DNA of 44,841 bases, from the NCBI GenBank assembly GCA_013823055.1, contig PNLN01000175.1:1-44841 (forward strand), read 5' to 3'. Positions within the stretch are counted from its first letter, which is position 1, and every line of letters starts with the position of its first letter. A model generated the notes under the pieces. It had not been told where the DNA came from. It was given only the letters and a program-made list of their open reading frames with translations, and made no database searches. Source of the stretch: Cyanobacteria bacterium DS2.3.42 (lineage in GTDB: Bacteria > Cyanobacteriota > Vampirovibrionia > Obscuribacterales > Obscuribacteraceae). The position numbers and the translations under genes are program-made. Shown one piece after another: positions 33,798-42,754 of the stretch.

Positions 33798-33809
33798 AGG
33801 ACAGCGTCC

Positions 33810-34688
33810 CTATTCTGCTGAAAAACGCCTTTGCAGGCTGGCGGTTTCGCCCTCACTTTTGATTCCGGCTTTTCCTTGGCTTTCGGCATTGTTATTGGCC
33901 GCACTGACAAATTTTTTGAAAAGATCCCGATTGGCGGAAAAATCTCTTTCCGGGTGCCATTGAACTCCAACTACAAATCGCTCACCTTTCATCTCGATTG
34001 CTTCAACAACGCCATCGTCTGTGGTGGCAGCGACGGCCATCTCGTCGCCGGTTCTATCAACGCACTGATGATGAGAGGTCGGCACATTTAAAGAGTCAAT
34101 CCCGTAAATACTCTTGAGCTTCGTCAATTTTGCAAAACGAACCTCATGTTTGTTAAAACCCTTCTGCCAGCCTTCTTTACTGGCATGGGCGACCTTCATT
34201 TCAGGAAACTTGGTGGGAATGTCTTGTACCAGAGAACCACCGCGAGAGATATTGAGAGCCTGACAGCCTGCGCAAATTCCCAGAAACGGAAGTTTGGTTT
34301 TTTCTACAACTGTCTTAGCAAGCAAAATGTCGAAGCGCCAGCGCTCTTCATCCATGATTTCAGTCTTGGCGTCAGTCTTTTGCCCGTACAAACTCGGCGG
34401 ATAGTCGGCGCCCCCGATCATCATCACGCCATCAAGAGTCTTGAGTACGCGGTTCAAATCCTCTTCAGGCATGGGCGGCAAAAGCACAGCAATGGCGCCG
34501 GAGTTTTTCAGCGCTTGTAAGTAAAGCGCCGACAGTCCAATCAAGCGAGGCTTATCGCCATTGACATCGCAATTTACACCAATGATGGGCTTTCTAGCAC
34601 TTTCCTTTTGCGCCTCTTCAGCTCCTGCCGAAATAGACACAAAAAAGGCAAGAAAAAACAGTAATGCCGCCATTGCCGAATGTTTCAC
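33810..34688 (-). CDS. Gamma-glutamyl-gamma-aminobutyrate hydrolase-like peptidase C26, exported
   Basis: A class-I glutamine-amidotransferase-like hydrolase of 292 residues. Family blocks are PIIGVNCDVNGD, LDGVMMIGGADYPPSLYG, the nucleophile elbow FLGICAGCQALN (Cys139 in the GTG 34688 numbering), TSHHQCV and VGVQWHPERD with catalytic His and Glu. The family cleaves gamma-glutamyl amides, as PuuD does in putrescine breakdown. The N-terminus is unusual for PuuD: AMAALLFFLAFFVSISAGAE reads as a signal peptide, suggesting a periplasmic enzyme. The frame is open to TTG 34751, but GTG 34688 has GGAG six bases upstream and puts the signal peptide at the start. No other putrescine genes are near. 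Confidence 0.88.
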   Translation of the reverse strand: MKHSAMAALLFFLAFFVSISAGAEEAQKESARKPIIGVNCDVNGDKPRLIGLSALYLQALKNSGAIAVLLPPMPEEDLNRVLKTLDGVMMIGGADYPPSLYGQKTDAKTEIMDEERWRFDILLAKTVVEKTKLPFLGICAGCQALNISRGGSLVQDIPTKFPEMKVAHASKEGWQKGFNKHEVRFAKLTKLKSIYGIDSLNVPTSHHQCVDRTGDEMAVAATTDDGVVEAIEMKGERFVVGVQWHPERDFSANRDLFKKFVSAANNNAESQGKAGIKSEGETASLQRRFSAE

Positions 34689-34790
34689 GATTGTCTCCCA
34701 AGAAAATCCTGAAATATCATATACGTCCGGCTGCAGTCTTTTCTGAGCCAAGGCTAAGACGCCTCAAAACTTAGAAGTTGAAGCCCGCTC

Positions 34791-36167
34791 TCAAGACTTT
34801 ACTGCCAGTGCCGTCTCTTGAGCCACAACATCCTTGCCGACCAGGCTGCCTTCACCCAATTGAGCTTCCAGTGCGCGGCGTGTCGCTTCGAATTCCAAGC
34901 GAGTGTATTCCTTGCTCAGCTTCCAGCCGCAGTAAATCCAGCTCAACGCACAAATGCCCGCCGCCGCCATTACGCCTTTGGCGCCGAAGCCCAGAGCAGT
35001 GTTGACAATGAAGATGATCACTCCGGCAACGCCTCTGGACATTCGATAGACAAACATCTCAATGACAGGCTTGACGTTGTAGAGTACATCTCGGCTTGTG
35101 ACCGTGTACATAAGCTCTTTTGCGGCTTTGAACCAGGCGTGGCGCATCGCTTCATCGCCATGAAAAACCGCCATCAAAATAATCGGATTTGGAAAAATGG
35201 CAAACATAGTCACACCGGCGAAGATCAAACCCGCCGAAGACGTCAGGCAAAATCCGGAGCCCATTTTGCGCACAATTGCAGATACCAAAAACAGCTCGAC
35301 AACGAATTCAACCATCCCGCGCCAACGCTCAAGATTGGCGTCTAAAGCGGCAATGGCGTCGCGACCGGTGGCCATGTTTTTCAATATGTCGTTGTAGAGA
35401 AACTGCACCATATCCGGTGTTGTGCGTTCGAATGCGACGACAAAAAACAAGAGAAGCAAAAACTTGTTTTTGAAAATCAAGCTGAATGCACCCGTGATAC
35501 TCGACACCTTGGTCTTGTCGAACTCGGGCGCAGCCGCGCGCTCAGCGACCTTCTTGGTCTTATTGAGGAATTCCAGAATATGAAAGATTCCCAGCGTCAA
35601 AGCGACAAGTCCGGCTGCAACCAGAAGCAAGTTGGTGGTTCCGATTGTGCCCACCAGACAAGCCGTTATCGTGCTGCCCAAAACAGCGCCCAATCCGCCG
35701 CCGGCGGCAATAATTCCAAAAAGGCGCTTGGCTTTATTGGAGTCGCAAACATCATTGGCGTACATCCAGAAAGTGGTCACGCCCATGATCGAGAAAACAT
35801 CAAGCCACACCCAAAAAGCACCGGATGCTATGGGAGATTCGAATTTGAATATCTGCCACCAGGCAAGCAAATTGACAATGAATATACCGTAAACGGCACT
35901 GATCAAAATCTTTCTGGGAGTCTTCGAGAATTTGGAATAAGCCCAGACTACAATCCCGGTTACCAGCGCTGTGCCTATATAGACAAGCGGCATATATTCG
36001 TTGCCCAGTCCGGAAAGAAATAGGCCGCGGCGAATCGGTCTGAGAATGTAGTAGACACAAATAAAAAGAAAGAGCCACACAAATAACAGCGACGTTATTG
36101 TGCGTTCTCCTTTTTGAACGCTTAAGAAGAGATCCAGGAAACCCTTATCGTGCGACATCTTAGACAT
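34791..36167 (-). CDS. Npt1/Npt2 (TLC, ADP/ATP translocase) family nucleotide transporter-like protein
   Basis: A 458-residue carrier with about twelve membrane segments, the usual size of the ATP:ADP antiporter (TLC) family. Indicative segments are the conserved YYILRPIRRGLF after TM1, FWVWLDVFSIMGVTTFWMYA, KAKRLFGIIAAGGGLGAVLG and a later GVTMFAIFPNPI. Members in rickettsiae, chlamydiae and plastids exchange ATP for ADP, while relatives in free-living bacteria have uncertain substrates. Residue-level ATP-binding determinants cannot be checked by eye. An alternative ATG three codons in (MSHDKGF) is possible, and neither has a clear ribosome binding site. The C26 gene lies 102 bases downstream. 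Confidence 0.85.
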   Translation of the reverse strand: MSKMSHDKGFLDLFLSVQKGERTITSLLFVWLFLFICVYYILRPIRRGLFLSGLGNEYMPLVYIGTALVTGIVVWAYSKFSKTPRKILISAVYGIFIVNLLAWWQIFKFESPIASGAFWVWLDVFSIMGVTTFWMYANDVCDSNKAKRLFGIIAAGGGLGAVLGSTITACLVGTIGTTNLLLVAAGLVALTLGIFHILEFLNKTKKVAERAAAPEFDKTKVSSITGAFSLIFKNKFLLLLFFVVAFERTTPDMVQFLYNDILKNMATGRDAIAALDANLERWRGMVEFVVELFLVSAIVRKMGSGFCLTSSAGLIFAGVTMFAIFPNPIILMAVFHGDEAMRHAWFKAAKELMYTVTSRDVLYNVKPVIEMFVYRMSRGVAGVIIFIVNTALGFGAKGVMAAAGICALSWIYCGWKLSKEYTRLEFEATRRALEAQLGEGSLVGKDVVAQETALAVKS

Positions 36168-36323
36168 GGCGTATGTTCTCGCAAAGGTGAGCCGCCTCTC
36201 ATATGCAGGGCTTCCACGCGGCTCTTACAAAGGGGGAATTGTAACGCCGAAACGCTAAAATAGCGCGCCATTCAGGCATACATGACTTTAGTCTAATGTG
36301 TTAGTGCGCAGACCTTCGGCCCG

Positions 36324-37973
36324 CTATAAAGTCTGGCTTTCCGCCTGTTGGTGAGTGATTCCAAAGGTTGGCGCCTTGTATTTCTCACCGCGATACTGAG
36401 GAGGAATCGCAATTTCGTTGCCGTCGCGAACAGCAAAGAAATGGGGCGACATGATTTCAATTCCGGCTTCATTGAATTTGTCCTGAATCTTCTTGTGCAA
36501 CTCCGAATATACAAAAGGCATTTCATTGGCCAGCTCAGTGAAGACATTAAGCTGATAGTCCACGTAAAAATCGGCCAGTTCGTTTTGCAAAATAAATGGC
36601 TTCGGTTCTTTCAATAGTCCATAACTATCGGCTGCAGCAGCCATCAAACAAGCCTCCACATCTTTCCATGACGATTCGTAGCCAATGGTGACGGACGTGT
36701 AGAGAATCAATTGTTTTTCGCGAGCCAGGGTCGAGTAATTGATGATATTTGAGGTCATAATCGTCCCATTGGGAATGGATATAACCTCATTTTTCGGAGT
36801 GCGTATCTTCGTCACAAATAGATTTTTTTCAACTATGTCGCCTAACGCTTCACCGATTTTGACCCGGTCTCCGAATTTGAAAGCATTGGTATATGTCAAA
36901 ACAGCGCCGGCCATAACATTGCTAACCACACCGGTGGAGCCGAATGAAACTAAGATACCGATGACCAGACCGACTTGCTTAAATGCCGGAGATTCCCAGC
37001 CAGGAAGATAAGGCATTGCCACCATTAGTGCACACGCCAATATCAGGAAACGGGAAAGTTTGTAGGTCGGCTCAGCCCAATCCGGATCGAAATCAGCGAA
37101 TTTGATGGTTTCATCACGTAAAGAGTCGAAGAAAAATCGTGCAAATCCCATCACGGCATAAGCAACAAGACTAATAAGAACGAGCATTACAAGCGAAGGG
37201 AAATACTCCAATATCTTTTCCCAAACAGACGCCAGCGGTGCCACCGTATTTGCCATCACTGCTTTGGCAAGATGTTTGGTATTTGGAAAAAAGCCAAGCA
37301 CTTGCACAATGTAGGTAGCAATTAATGCAAACCACAAGAAAATCTGAGAAAACTTGACCATGGTCAAAAGCAGGTCAGCAAGCGAATGTGCGCCGATCAA
37401 TTCGGCGTTCTGAATGCGAACGGCTTTAATACCCTGCCCACGCGCGTTTGTAATTGATGTGCACAAGTCAGACGCTAATTTACTGATAAGGACGAGCAAC
37501 AAAAGCAGAACAATTGTCGATGCAATTGTCAGGCCAATGCCGAGTGCTACTCGCGAAGCAGTGTTTTCTTCCCGACGCGCCGATACCGCAAGTCGCACTT
37601 TTGAAGCAAAATCATTAGCCATCTGAGTGGTTGAAGACTGAGCGATTTTTGCGTCGTCCGGCGTCACGGTAGCAATGACAGTAGAACCGGAAACAACATC
37701 CGTGCCCGAGGAAGTCTCCATTACTCGAATTGAGTCGACGTCAAAATCAGGGCTTTCGGCAAGCTTCTGCAGAGCTTCCGATGCCATAACAGCTCGCTGC
37801 CTGGGTGTGTACTCACCGACATTGGAGTAGAAGTAAAAAAGCCGCTTGCCTTTTACGACAACTGCAGCACCTTCTGATGTTTGAGCAGGCGGAGAAGTTT
37901 GCCCGACCGTCGACTGTCCGGAAAAGATTATCAGAACAAATAAGGCCAGCAGGAAATTGAGGACAAGTTTCAC
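36324..37973 (-). CDS. MscS family mechanosensitive channel
   Basis: From GTG 37973, with GAGG seven bases upstream and a signal peptide directly after (LVLNFLLALFVLIIFS), the protein has 549 residues; the frame is open to ATG 38039. A periplasmic domain of about 130 residues precedes several membrane segments. The pore-lining helix (LVIGILVSFGSTGVVSNVMAG) is followed by the MscS beta domain (FKFGDRVKIGEALGDIVEK, ISIPNGTIMTSNIINYS) and the alpha/beta C-terminal domain. The channel opens on membrane tension and protects against osmotic shock. It is larger than E. coli MscS because of the N-terminal part. Confidence 0.92.
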   Translation of the reverse strand: MKLVLNFLLALFVLIIFSGQSTVGQTSPPAQTSEGAAVVVKGKRLFYFYSNVGEYTPRQRAVMASEALQKLAESPDFDVDSIRVMETSSGTDVVSGSTVIATVTPDDAKIAQSSTTQMANDFASKVRLAVSARREENTASRVALGIGLTIASTIVLLLLLVLISKLASDLCTSITNARGQGIKAVRIQNAELIGAHSLADLLLTMVKFSQIFLWFALIATYIVQVLGFFPNTKHLAKAVMANTVAPLASVWEKILEYFPSLVMLVLISLVAYAVMGFARFFFDSLRDETIKFADFDPDWAEPTYKLSRFLILACALMVAMPYLPGWESPAFKQVGLVIGILVSFGSTGVVSNVMAGAVLTYTNAFKFGDRVKIGEALGDIVEKNLFVTKIRTPKNEVISIPNGTIMTSNIINYSTLAREKQLILYTSVTIGYESSWKDVEACLMAAAADSYGLLKEPKPFILQNELADFYVDYQLNVFTELANEMPFVYSELHKKIQDKFNEAGIEIMSPHFFAVRDGNEIAIPPQYRGEKYKAPTFGITHQQAESQTL

Positions 37974-38261
37974 GCAGCTACCTCGCCGGACGTAAGAAGA
38001 CGTGAGTATTGTTCCTCTCCGACCTTTCAGCGAAACCATGAGGCAGCAAGGTCGAAGTCTCGAACTGGTCGTGAACCGGACTTTCGCGGGTCTTGACTAG
38101 CCACAAGGCGAGCTTGAGGTCGGTATGGCGCAGAAGAGTGATACCTGGATACAATGCCTTACAGGGCGTTTGTGAGCGCCTTTAACAAGGGTATATTCAG
38201 TCGGCGATCGATTCACAGTTCTCAAGAGAATCTATCGGATTTAGTCTCCTGGAGTAAAAAA

Positions 38262-38777
38262 ATGACCGACATCAAACGTGTATCTCTCGCATTACTGGCA
38301 CCCCTCATGATTGTTTCCATGCCGATCGACGGTCAAGCCGAAGATACGGTGATCAAACGCACGACCATAATTGAAGGAACCAGTCGCGGCACACCAAATG
38401 CAGCCTCGCTAGCACTAATCACTATCAAACAATATAGTCTCAAGTTCAAAGAAAGATTGAAAAACCTTAGACAGCAAAACGATACAGCTCTTTCAAAAGG
38501 CTGGATCAATGCTGATGAGCACACGAGGTTCAACACTGAAGTAGACCGTTTGACCTCACTGGAAGCTACGGTTGAAGCGGCCGGATTTCCGAAGGCTGAC
38601 TTGGATAACCTTGAAAAACAAGTGACTAAATTGAACTCCGATCTCTCTACGGCTTCCACCAAACAGCCAAAGACTACTGCCACAACAACGACCACCACAA
38701 CAGCAAAAAAGACCGCTGCCGGTGACGCAAAACTCAAGAAAAAAACAACCACAAAGACTACTTCAACCAAGAAGTAA
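38262..38777 (+). CDS. Secreted coiled-coil protein with Thr/Lys-rich tail (paralogue 1)
   Basis: From ATG 38262 (CTGGAG eight to ten bases upstream) the protein has 171 residues; the open frame begins at 38154. A signal peptide (VSLALLAPLMIVSMPIDGQAE) is followed by helices at about 50-135 (ITIKQYSLKFKERLKNLRQQ, ADEHTRFNTEVDRLTSLEAT, ADLDNLEKQVTKLNSDL). It ends in a tail of Thr runs and Lys (TTTTTTTAKKTA, KKKTTTKTTSTKK). The function is unknown, and the basic tail may bind acidic glycans or nucleic acid. It is paralogous to the next gene, 42 bases downstream. Confidence 0.75.
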   Translation: MTDIKRVSLALLAPLMIVSMPIDGQAEDTVIKRTTIIEGTSRGTPNAASLALITIKQYSLKFKERLKNLRQQNDTALSKGWINADEHTRFNTEVDRLTSLEATVEAAGFPKADLDNLEKQVTKLNSDLSTASTKQPKTTATTTTTTTAKKTAAGDAKLKKKTTTKTTSTKK

Positions 38778-38819
38778 CTTACTGGAATCAAACAGCGCGT
38801 TTGCGCGAGGGAGAAGATC

Positions 38820-39326
38820 ATGATTGAGCTCAAAAAGGGTGTGCACGCGATCCTGACACTGCTAGCGATCCTCTCCCTGGCGCCGGCTGGAAATGCCGGA
38901 AACGAACCGACGCAGCTCATTCCCACAACACCGGCAACACGCCCTGCGGCAAAATCAAATACTTGGGACAGGCCCGAGATGGCACCTTTCAAGAGAATTC
39001 AAATGCTGGCTATCAAATATCGGCAGAAACTTTCGAATTTGCAAACGATGTTGGACCAGGCAAAACGAACAGGCTCCATATCTGATGAAAACTATAAACG
39101 ACTCCAGGCCGAACTCGTTCGTCTTAACGAAGTCGAACCATCAATGGCAAGAGGCGGATGGAATCAAAAAGATGTCGACGCATTCGACAAACAAATAGCA
39201 AATTTCGAAGTTCAGAATGCCAAAGCAAACGCAAAAGGCACAGTCCAGTTCTCCGCGCCTGAAGCAAACAAGACTGATGACGCTAAGAACTCAAAAAAAA
39301 CAGCCGCAACTCCGGTAAAGAAGTAG
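38820..39326 (+). CDS. Secreted coiled-coil protein (paralogue 2)
   Basis: A 168-residue protein with GGGAG about nine bases before ATG 38820 and a signal peptide (AILTLLAILSLAPAGNAGN). A Pro/Thr linker precedes a helical pair (IQMLAIKYRQKLSNLQTMLD, DENYKRLQAELVRLNEVEPS, QKDVDAFDKQIANFE) that aligns over about 75 residues with the upstream gene, so the two arose by tandem duplication. The tail is rich in Lys, Ala and Asn but lacks the Thr runs. Function unknown. It converges with the DUF1501 gene 23 bases away. Confidence 0.78.
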   Translation: MIELKKGVHAILTLLAILSLAPAGNAGNEPTQLIPTTPATRPAAKSNTWDRPEMAPFKRIQMLAIKYRQKLSNLQTMLDQAKRTGSISDENYKRLQAELVRLNEVEPSMARGGWNQKDVDAFDKQIANFEVQNAKANAKGTVQFSAPEANKTDDAKNSKKTAATPVKK

Positions 39327-39349
39327 TTCAAACATTTTCTGCCCAAGCT

Positions 39350-40561
39350 CTACGCTCGGACTATGCCAATTTTTTGAGGTTGGAAACCGGGAAAGACATC
39401 CTGGCTGTTTTGCAGTGCCATCCTCTTCGTGAGGACTTCTGAAAGAACCGACCGGTAATCGAACATGACTTCTAGCCCTGCCGGTCCTAGCACCCATTTT
39501 GCTTCGTTCAATCCTGGGTAGTGACCAAGTATCTGTCCGCCGCGAACACCATCTCCCAAGATCATTGCCGCAAAACCGCGACCGTGATCCGTTCCAAGTG
39601 ATCCATTTTCGTAACTTCGACGCCCAAATTCAGTGATCACCAGAGTCGTCACCTGTTTGCGCCGGCTACTGAGATCGGTGTCGAAAGCAGCCAGTGAATC
39701 GCTTAGAGTTTCTATCAAACCAGCCTGCAGTCCGGAAACAGAACCTTGAATAAAATGAGTGTCCCAGCCATCCAGGTCAATGCACGCCACTTCCAGGCCA
39801 ACATCCGCTTTGATCAAGCGAGCGATCTCGCGCAATCCTCGGGCAAATCCACTGTCAGGATAAGAGGCGCCCTGCGAAGGCTTGTACTCAATAGCGCGTA
39901 AAGATTCAACTCGTTTCAAAAGGTGCAAAGTGTCGAGTCCGGGCGCCGACAGCAGTCCAACATCGGCATTATATAAATCAGTCAAAACCTTTGCCACAAC
40001 TGCCGGATTTTCGCACGGCGCCTTGATTCTAATCTCATCAATCGAAGAAATCGCACTGGCACCCGGTGCGCCTCTTAGAGATTCAGGAAGTATGGGTCCG
40101 ATTGAAACGGCCGAGAGTGGAGTCAAATTGTTGCCGAAACGCGCCCGTAAGTATCGCGCCAGCCAGCCGCCGCCAGCCGTTTTCTTGAAAGCGTCACCGT
40201 GGTCCATCTGATCTTGAGTTTCGAAATGCGAGCCGGTCGGATTGTCCGTTCCTACGGCTTGCACAACAGCCAATCTGCCTTCTTTGTAAACAGGCAAAAT
40301 CGCCGACATCTTGGGATGCAGTGAATAGAAATCATCGAGCTTTACTGAAGAATCGCTGCCCTTACCGCTTTTCGGATGAGGAATCGAAATTGTCGGCCTT
40401 ATCTTGTAGTAAGTGTCATCGGCATAAGGAATAAACATATTCAACGTATCGGCGCCGCCGCGCAGAAAGACACATACCAATGTACTATCACTAGCTCCAC
40501 TCAAAGTTTCAGAGCGCAGTGCCAACCGTTGTAAGAATTGCCGTCTTGTTTGCGCAGGCAT
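39350..40561 (-). CDS. DUF1501 family protein
   Basis: A 403-residue protein of the DUF1501 family, which belongs to the alkaline-phosphatase-like/sulfatase fold group by reputation. Seen are a twin-arginine-like start (TRRQFLQRLALRS), LVCVFLRGGADTLNMFIPY, SLHPKMSAILPVYKEGRLAV, DLDGWDTHFIQG, LVITEFGRRSYENGSLGTDH and HGRGFAAMILG. The biochemical function of the family is not established. DUF1501 genes are commonly paired with DUF1800 genes, as here, where the DUF1800 gene ends four bases upstream. Tat export to the periplasm is inferred. The start ATG 40561 is in this coupled position. Confidence 0.92.
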   Translation of the reverse strand: MPAQTRRQFLQRLALRSETLSGASDSTLVCVFLRGGADTLNMFIPYADDTYYKIRPTISIPHPKSGKGSDSSVKLDDFYSLHPKMSAILPVYKEGRLAVVQAVGTDNPTGSHFETQDQMDHGDAFKKTAGGGWLARYLRARFGNNLTPLSAVSIGPILPESLRGAPGASAISSIDEIRIKAPCENPAVVAKVLTDLYNADVGLLSAPGLDTLHLLKRVESLRAIEYKPSQGASYPDSGFARGLREIARLIKADVGLEVACIDLDGWDTHFIQGSVSGLQAGLIETLSDSLAAFDTDLSSRRKQVTTLVITEFGRRSYENGSLGTDHGRGFAAMILGDGVRGGQILGHYPGLNEAKWVLGPAGLEVMFDYRSVLSEVLTKRMALQNSQDVFPGFQPQKIGIVRA

Positions 40562-40565
40562 TTTT

Positions 40566-42083
40566 TTAAACCTTTTGAAACGCAGGTGAAGAGAGGATCA
40601 ATCCGATTAGCTCCGCTCGAACCTTCTCATCATTCAAATCACGATGAGCAGCGTATTGCCTAAACGTTTTACTTTCATCTTGCGATGGTCGCCGCCCGGC
40701 AAAATATGCAAACAAAATGTCGGGAGCATTTTGGGTGCCATGGAGACTTTCCAGGCCAATTGCAGAACACAGTGAATCAAGAGTAACGTTAGCGGAATCA
40801 ACCTCATTGGAGCAGAGAGCAAAGGCGAAATTCCATCTCCACAAAAGCGTTCCCAACCAGGGATTTGCTTCAGTTGGATAGCCGTCGGGAGTCGGGTATT
40901 GAAATGGTCCATGTCCCATTCTGGTTAGAAACTCAAGAACCGGATCTCCAGCCATAGTATCGGCTCCGGTGGCACGCAGACAGCTGACGACATATTGAAA
41001 CGGACGCTTCAACTTCGTACCTGCTGATGCATTAAACTCAAAAGAGTTGAGGATCTCCCGTAGCATCGGCTTTATCTGTCCGCCACTTTCGCTGAAGCGT
41101 TTTGCTACTCTCTTTGTCAGTCCAGCCGGCGGCTCTTCCGAAACAAAATGTGCGACCAATTTCTTGGCAATATGCTTAGCGGTGGATGGATGATTGCAAG
41201 TAATATCAACTAGCATTTCGACATCTTTCTTCCCAGCGCCGGAAGGAATTTTCTTACCGAGAACAACCTTCTCACCATCATCGTGCAATGCGGCATCGAA
41301 ATACGCAGTGCCTCTATTCGAGCCGCTATGCAAGCGCCAACCGGTCAGGCAACGAGCCGCTTCGTAAACATCTTTCTGCGAATAGCCACCGTCCACACCA
41401 AGTGTATGCAATTCCAAAAGTTCGCGGGCGTAATTCTCGTTTGGTATTCCATGCGGACCTTCTTTTCTGTTCTCTTTACCATCGAGGTAAACCAGCATCG
41501 CCGGCGACGTAGCAGAACCAATTACCAAATCACGGAAGCGACCGAGAGCGTTTTTCCTGATCACCGAGCGGTCATCGGTTGCTTTCAAATAAATGCAGTC
41601 ACCCTTTTCAATATAAATATTGAAGTGGTCGCTGAAAAACTCCACCATCGATTCCAAAAGCTGTCTTTTACTGTAGACACTTCGCAAAAGGTGATAGCGG
41701 CAAAGGTCCTTGCGTAAGGCCTCACGCTTGAATTCATAACAAGTGCCCGGATCGAGAAAGATGCTTTCAAAACGACGGGTTCTAAAGTCGCAAATCTTGT
41801 CGTCGATTTTGTCCGGCTCGAGCTGTTCTTCAATCCACGCTTTGACTCCCTGCTCTCTCACACGCTCCACGTCTCCCGGCCACGGTCCAAAACCAGCGCG
41901 AGAAAGCAAGTTGAAAACTGGATCAATCTCAGCTCCGTCTGTCACGGACACTTTCTTGGGAATACCGGCACCTAGCCTGTCAGCGATCACGCCGTTCAAA
42001 TTACTGCAGCCGCCAAAAGGCAAAGCACAGCCAATCAGTCCACCGATTGCCAGGAAGTTTCGCCTTGTAATTTTTGACGTCAT
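40566..42083 (-). CDS. DUF1800 family protein, lipobox/Tat-like N-terminus
   Basis: A 505-residue DUF1800 protein. The N-terminus has twin Arg and a lipobox-like end (RRNFLAIGGLIGCALPFGGC). Family blocks are LLSRAGFGPWPGDVERVREQ, MVEFFSDHFNIYIEKGD, LVYLDGKENRKEGPHGIPNE, NYARELLELHTLGVDGGYSQ and VYEAARCLTGWRL. The family's activity is unknown. It often accompanies DUF1501 proteins in exported two-gene units, possibly for surface or cellulose-related functions, which is not established. It overlaps the upstream membrane gene by four bases (42080-42083) and precedes DUF1501 by four bases. Confidence 0.93.
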   Translation of the reverse strand: MTSKITRRNFLAIGGLIGCALPFGGCSNLNGVIADRLGAGIPKKVSVTDGAEIDPVFNLLSRAGFGPWPGDVERVREQGVKAWIEEQLEPDKIDDKICDFRTRRFESIFLDPGTCYEFKREALRKDLCRYHLLRSVYSKRQLLESMVEFFSDHFNIYIEKGDCIYLKATDDRSVIRKNALGRFRDLVIGSATSPAMLVYLDGKENRKEGPHGIPNENYARELLELHTLGVDGGYSQKDVYEAARCLTGWRLHSGSNRGTAYFDAALHDDGEKVVLGKKIPSGAGKKDVEMLVDITCNHPSTAKHIAKKLVAHFVSEEPPAGLTKRVAKRFSESGGQIKPMLREILNSFEFNASAGTKLKRPFQYVVSCLRATGADTMAGDPVLEFLTRMGHGPFQYPTPDGYPTEANPWLGTLLWRWNFAFALCSNEVDSANVTLDSLCSAIGLESLHGTQNAPDILFAYFAGRRPSQDESKTFRQYAAHRDLNDEKVRAELIGLILSSPAFQKV

Positions 42084-42661
42084 CCAGCAGCACCGACTGC
42101 TTCGTCGGCAACTTTTCTTTCGGTGTCTGAAGCAATCGGTTTCTCGACAACTCTCTCGTCCAGGATGAAGTCACCACCAGCCTTTCTACCTGCAATCAGT
42201 CGCGAGGTCAACGCACCGGCGCCGATAATTAGAGAGGCCGGTAAAAGAAAGAACCACCCAAGGACAGGAAACAAAAACGCCAGTTCAAGAACAATGCCAC
42301 CACGAAGAGTGCATTTCCAGGGGCGCTCAAGATCTGCTGGTGAAGGGAGTTTTCTGCCCACCATCGTAGCCAGCCCGGCGGCACCGATGTTCGAATAGAA
42401 AAGGAAAAACACCAGAGTCAAGATTGATGCCATGTCACAAAATGGGTTTTTCTGATTGCCAAAGAATGCTACCCCCAAGAAGCAGGCCGCTGCTATCGGG
42501 ACACCCATCCAGAAAGGCTTTACTCTGCCCTTTTCCAAATAGTTGGCTATATTCTCATTCTGCTTAGGATACAAACTGCGCGACAAGAGCCAGAGTGCCG
42601 GAAAAGCCAGCAATACCCCAACTATGAGGAGAAACCACATGATTACGTCGGCTACAAGCAT
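42080..42661 (-). CDS. Hypothetical membrane protein, first gene of the DUF1800-DUF1501 operon
   Basis: A 193-residue protein with four predicted membrane segments (VIMWFLLIVGVLLAFPALWL, WMGVPIAAACFLGVAFF, ILTLVFFLFYSNIGAAGLAT, LELAFLFPVLGWFFLLPASL). A charged cytoplasmic tail rich in Glu and Lys follows. I do not recognise the family. Its stop overlaps the ATG of the DUF1800 gene, so it may anchor or assist the export of that pair. This is inferred from position only. Confidence 0.78.
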   Translation of the reverse strand: MLVADVIMWFLLIVGVLLAFPALWLLSRSLYPKQNENIANYLEKGRVKPFWMGVPIAAACFLGVAFFGNQKNPFCDMASILTLVFFLFYSNIGAAGLATMVGRKLPSPADLERPWKCTLRGGIVLELAFLFPVLGWFFLLPASLIIGAGALTSRLIAGRKAGGDFILDERVVEKPIASDTERKVADEAVGAAG

Positions 42662-42754
42662 GAGTCTTACCTGAAAGGAAGTCTGTGACTGCGGACGACC
42701 AAGACGTTCTCAGAACATCTTAGATCACATCCTATATCATGCCCAAAACGCTGA

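Noticed and set aside
38333-38992. 219-codon minus-strand frame across the tandem secreted paralogues
   Set aside because: Antisense to two genes with good ribosome binding sites and signal peptides; its Val/Phe-rich runs mirror the Thr/Lys tail.
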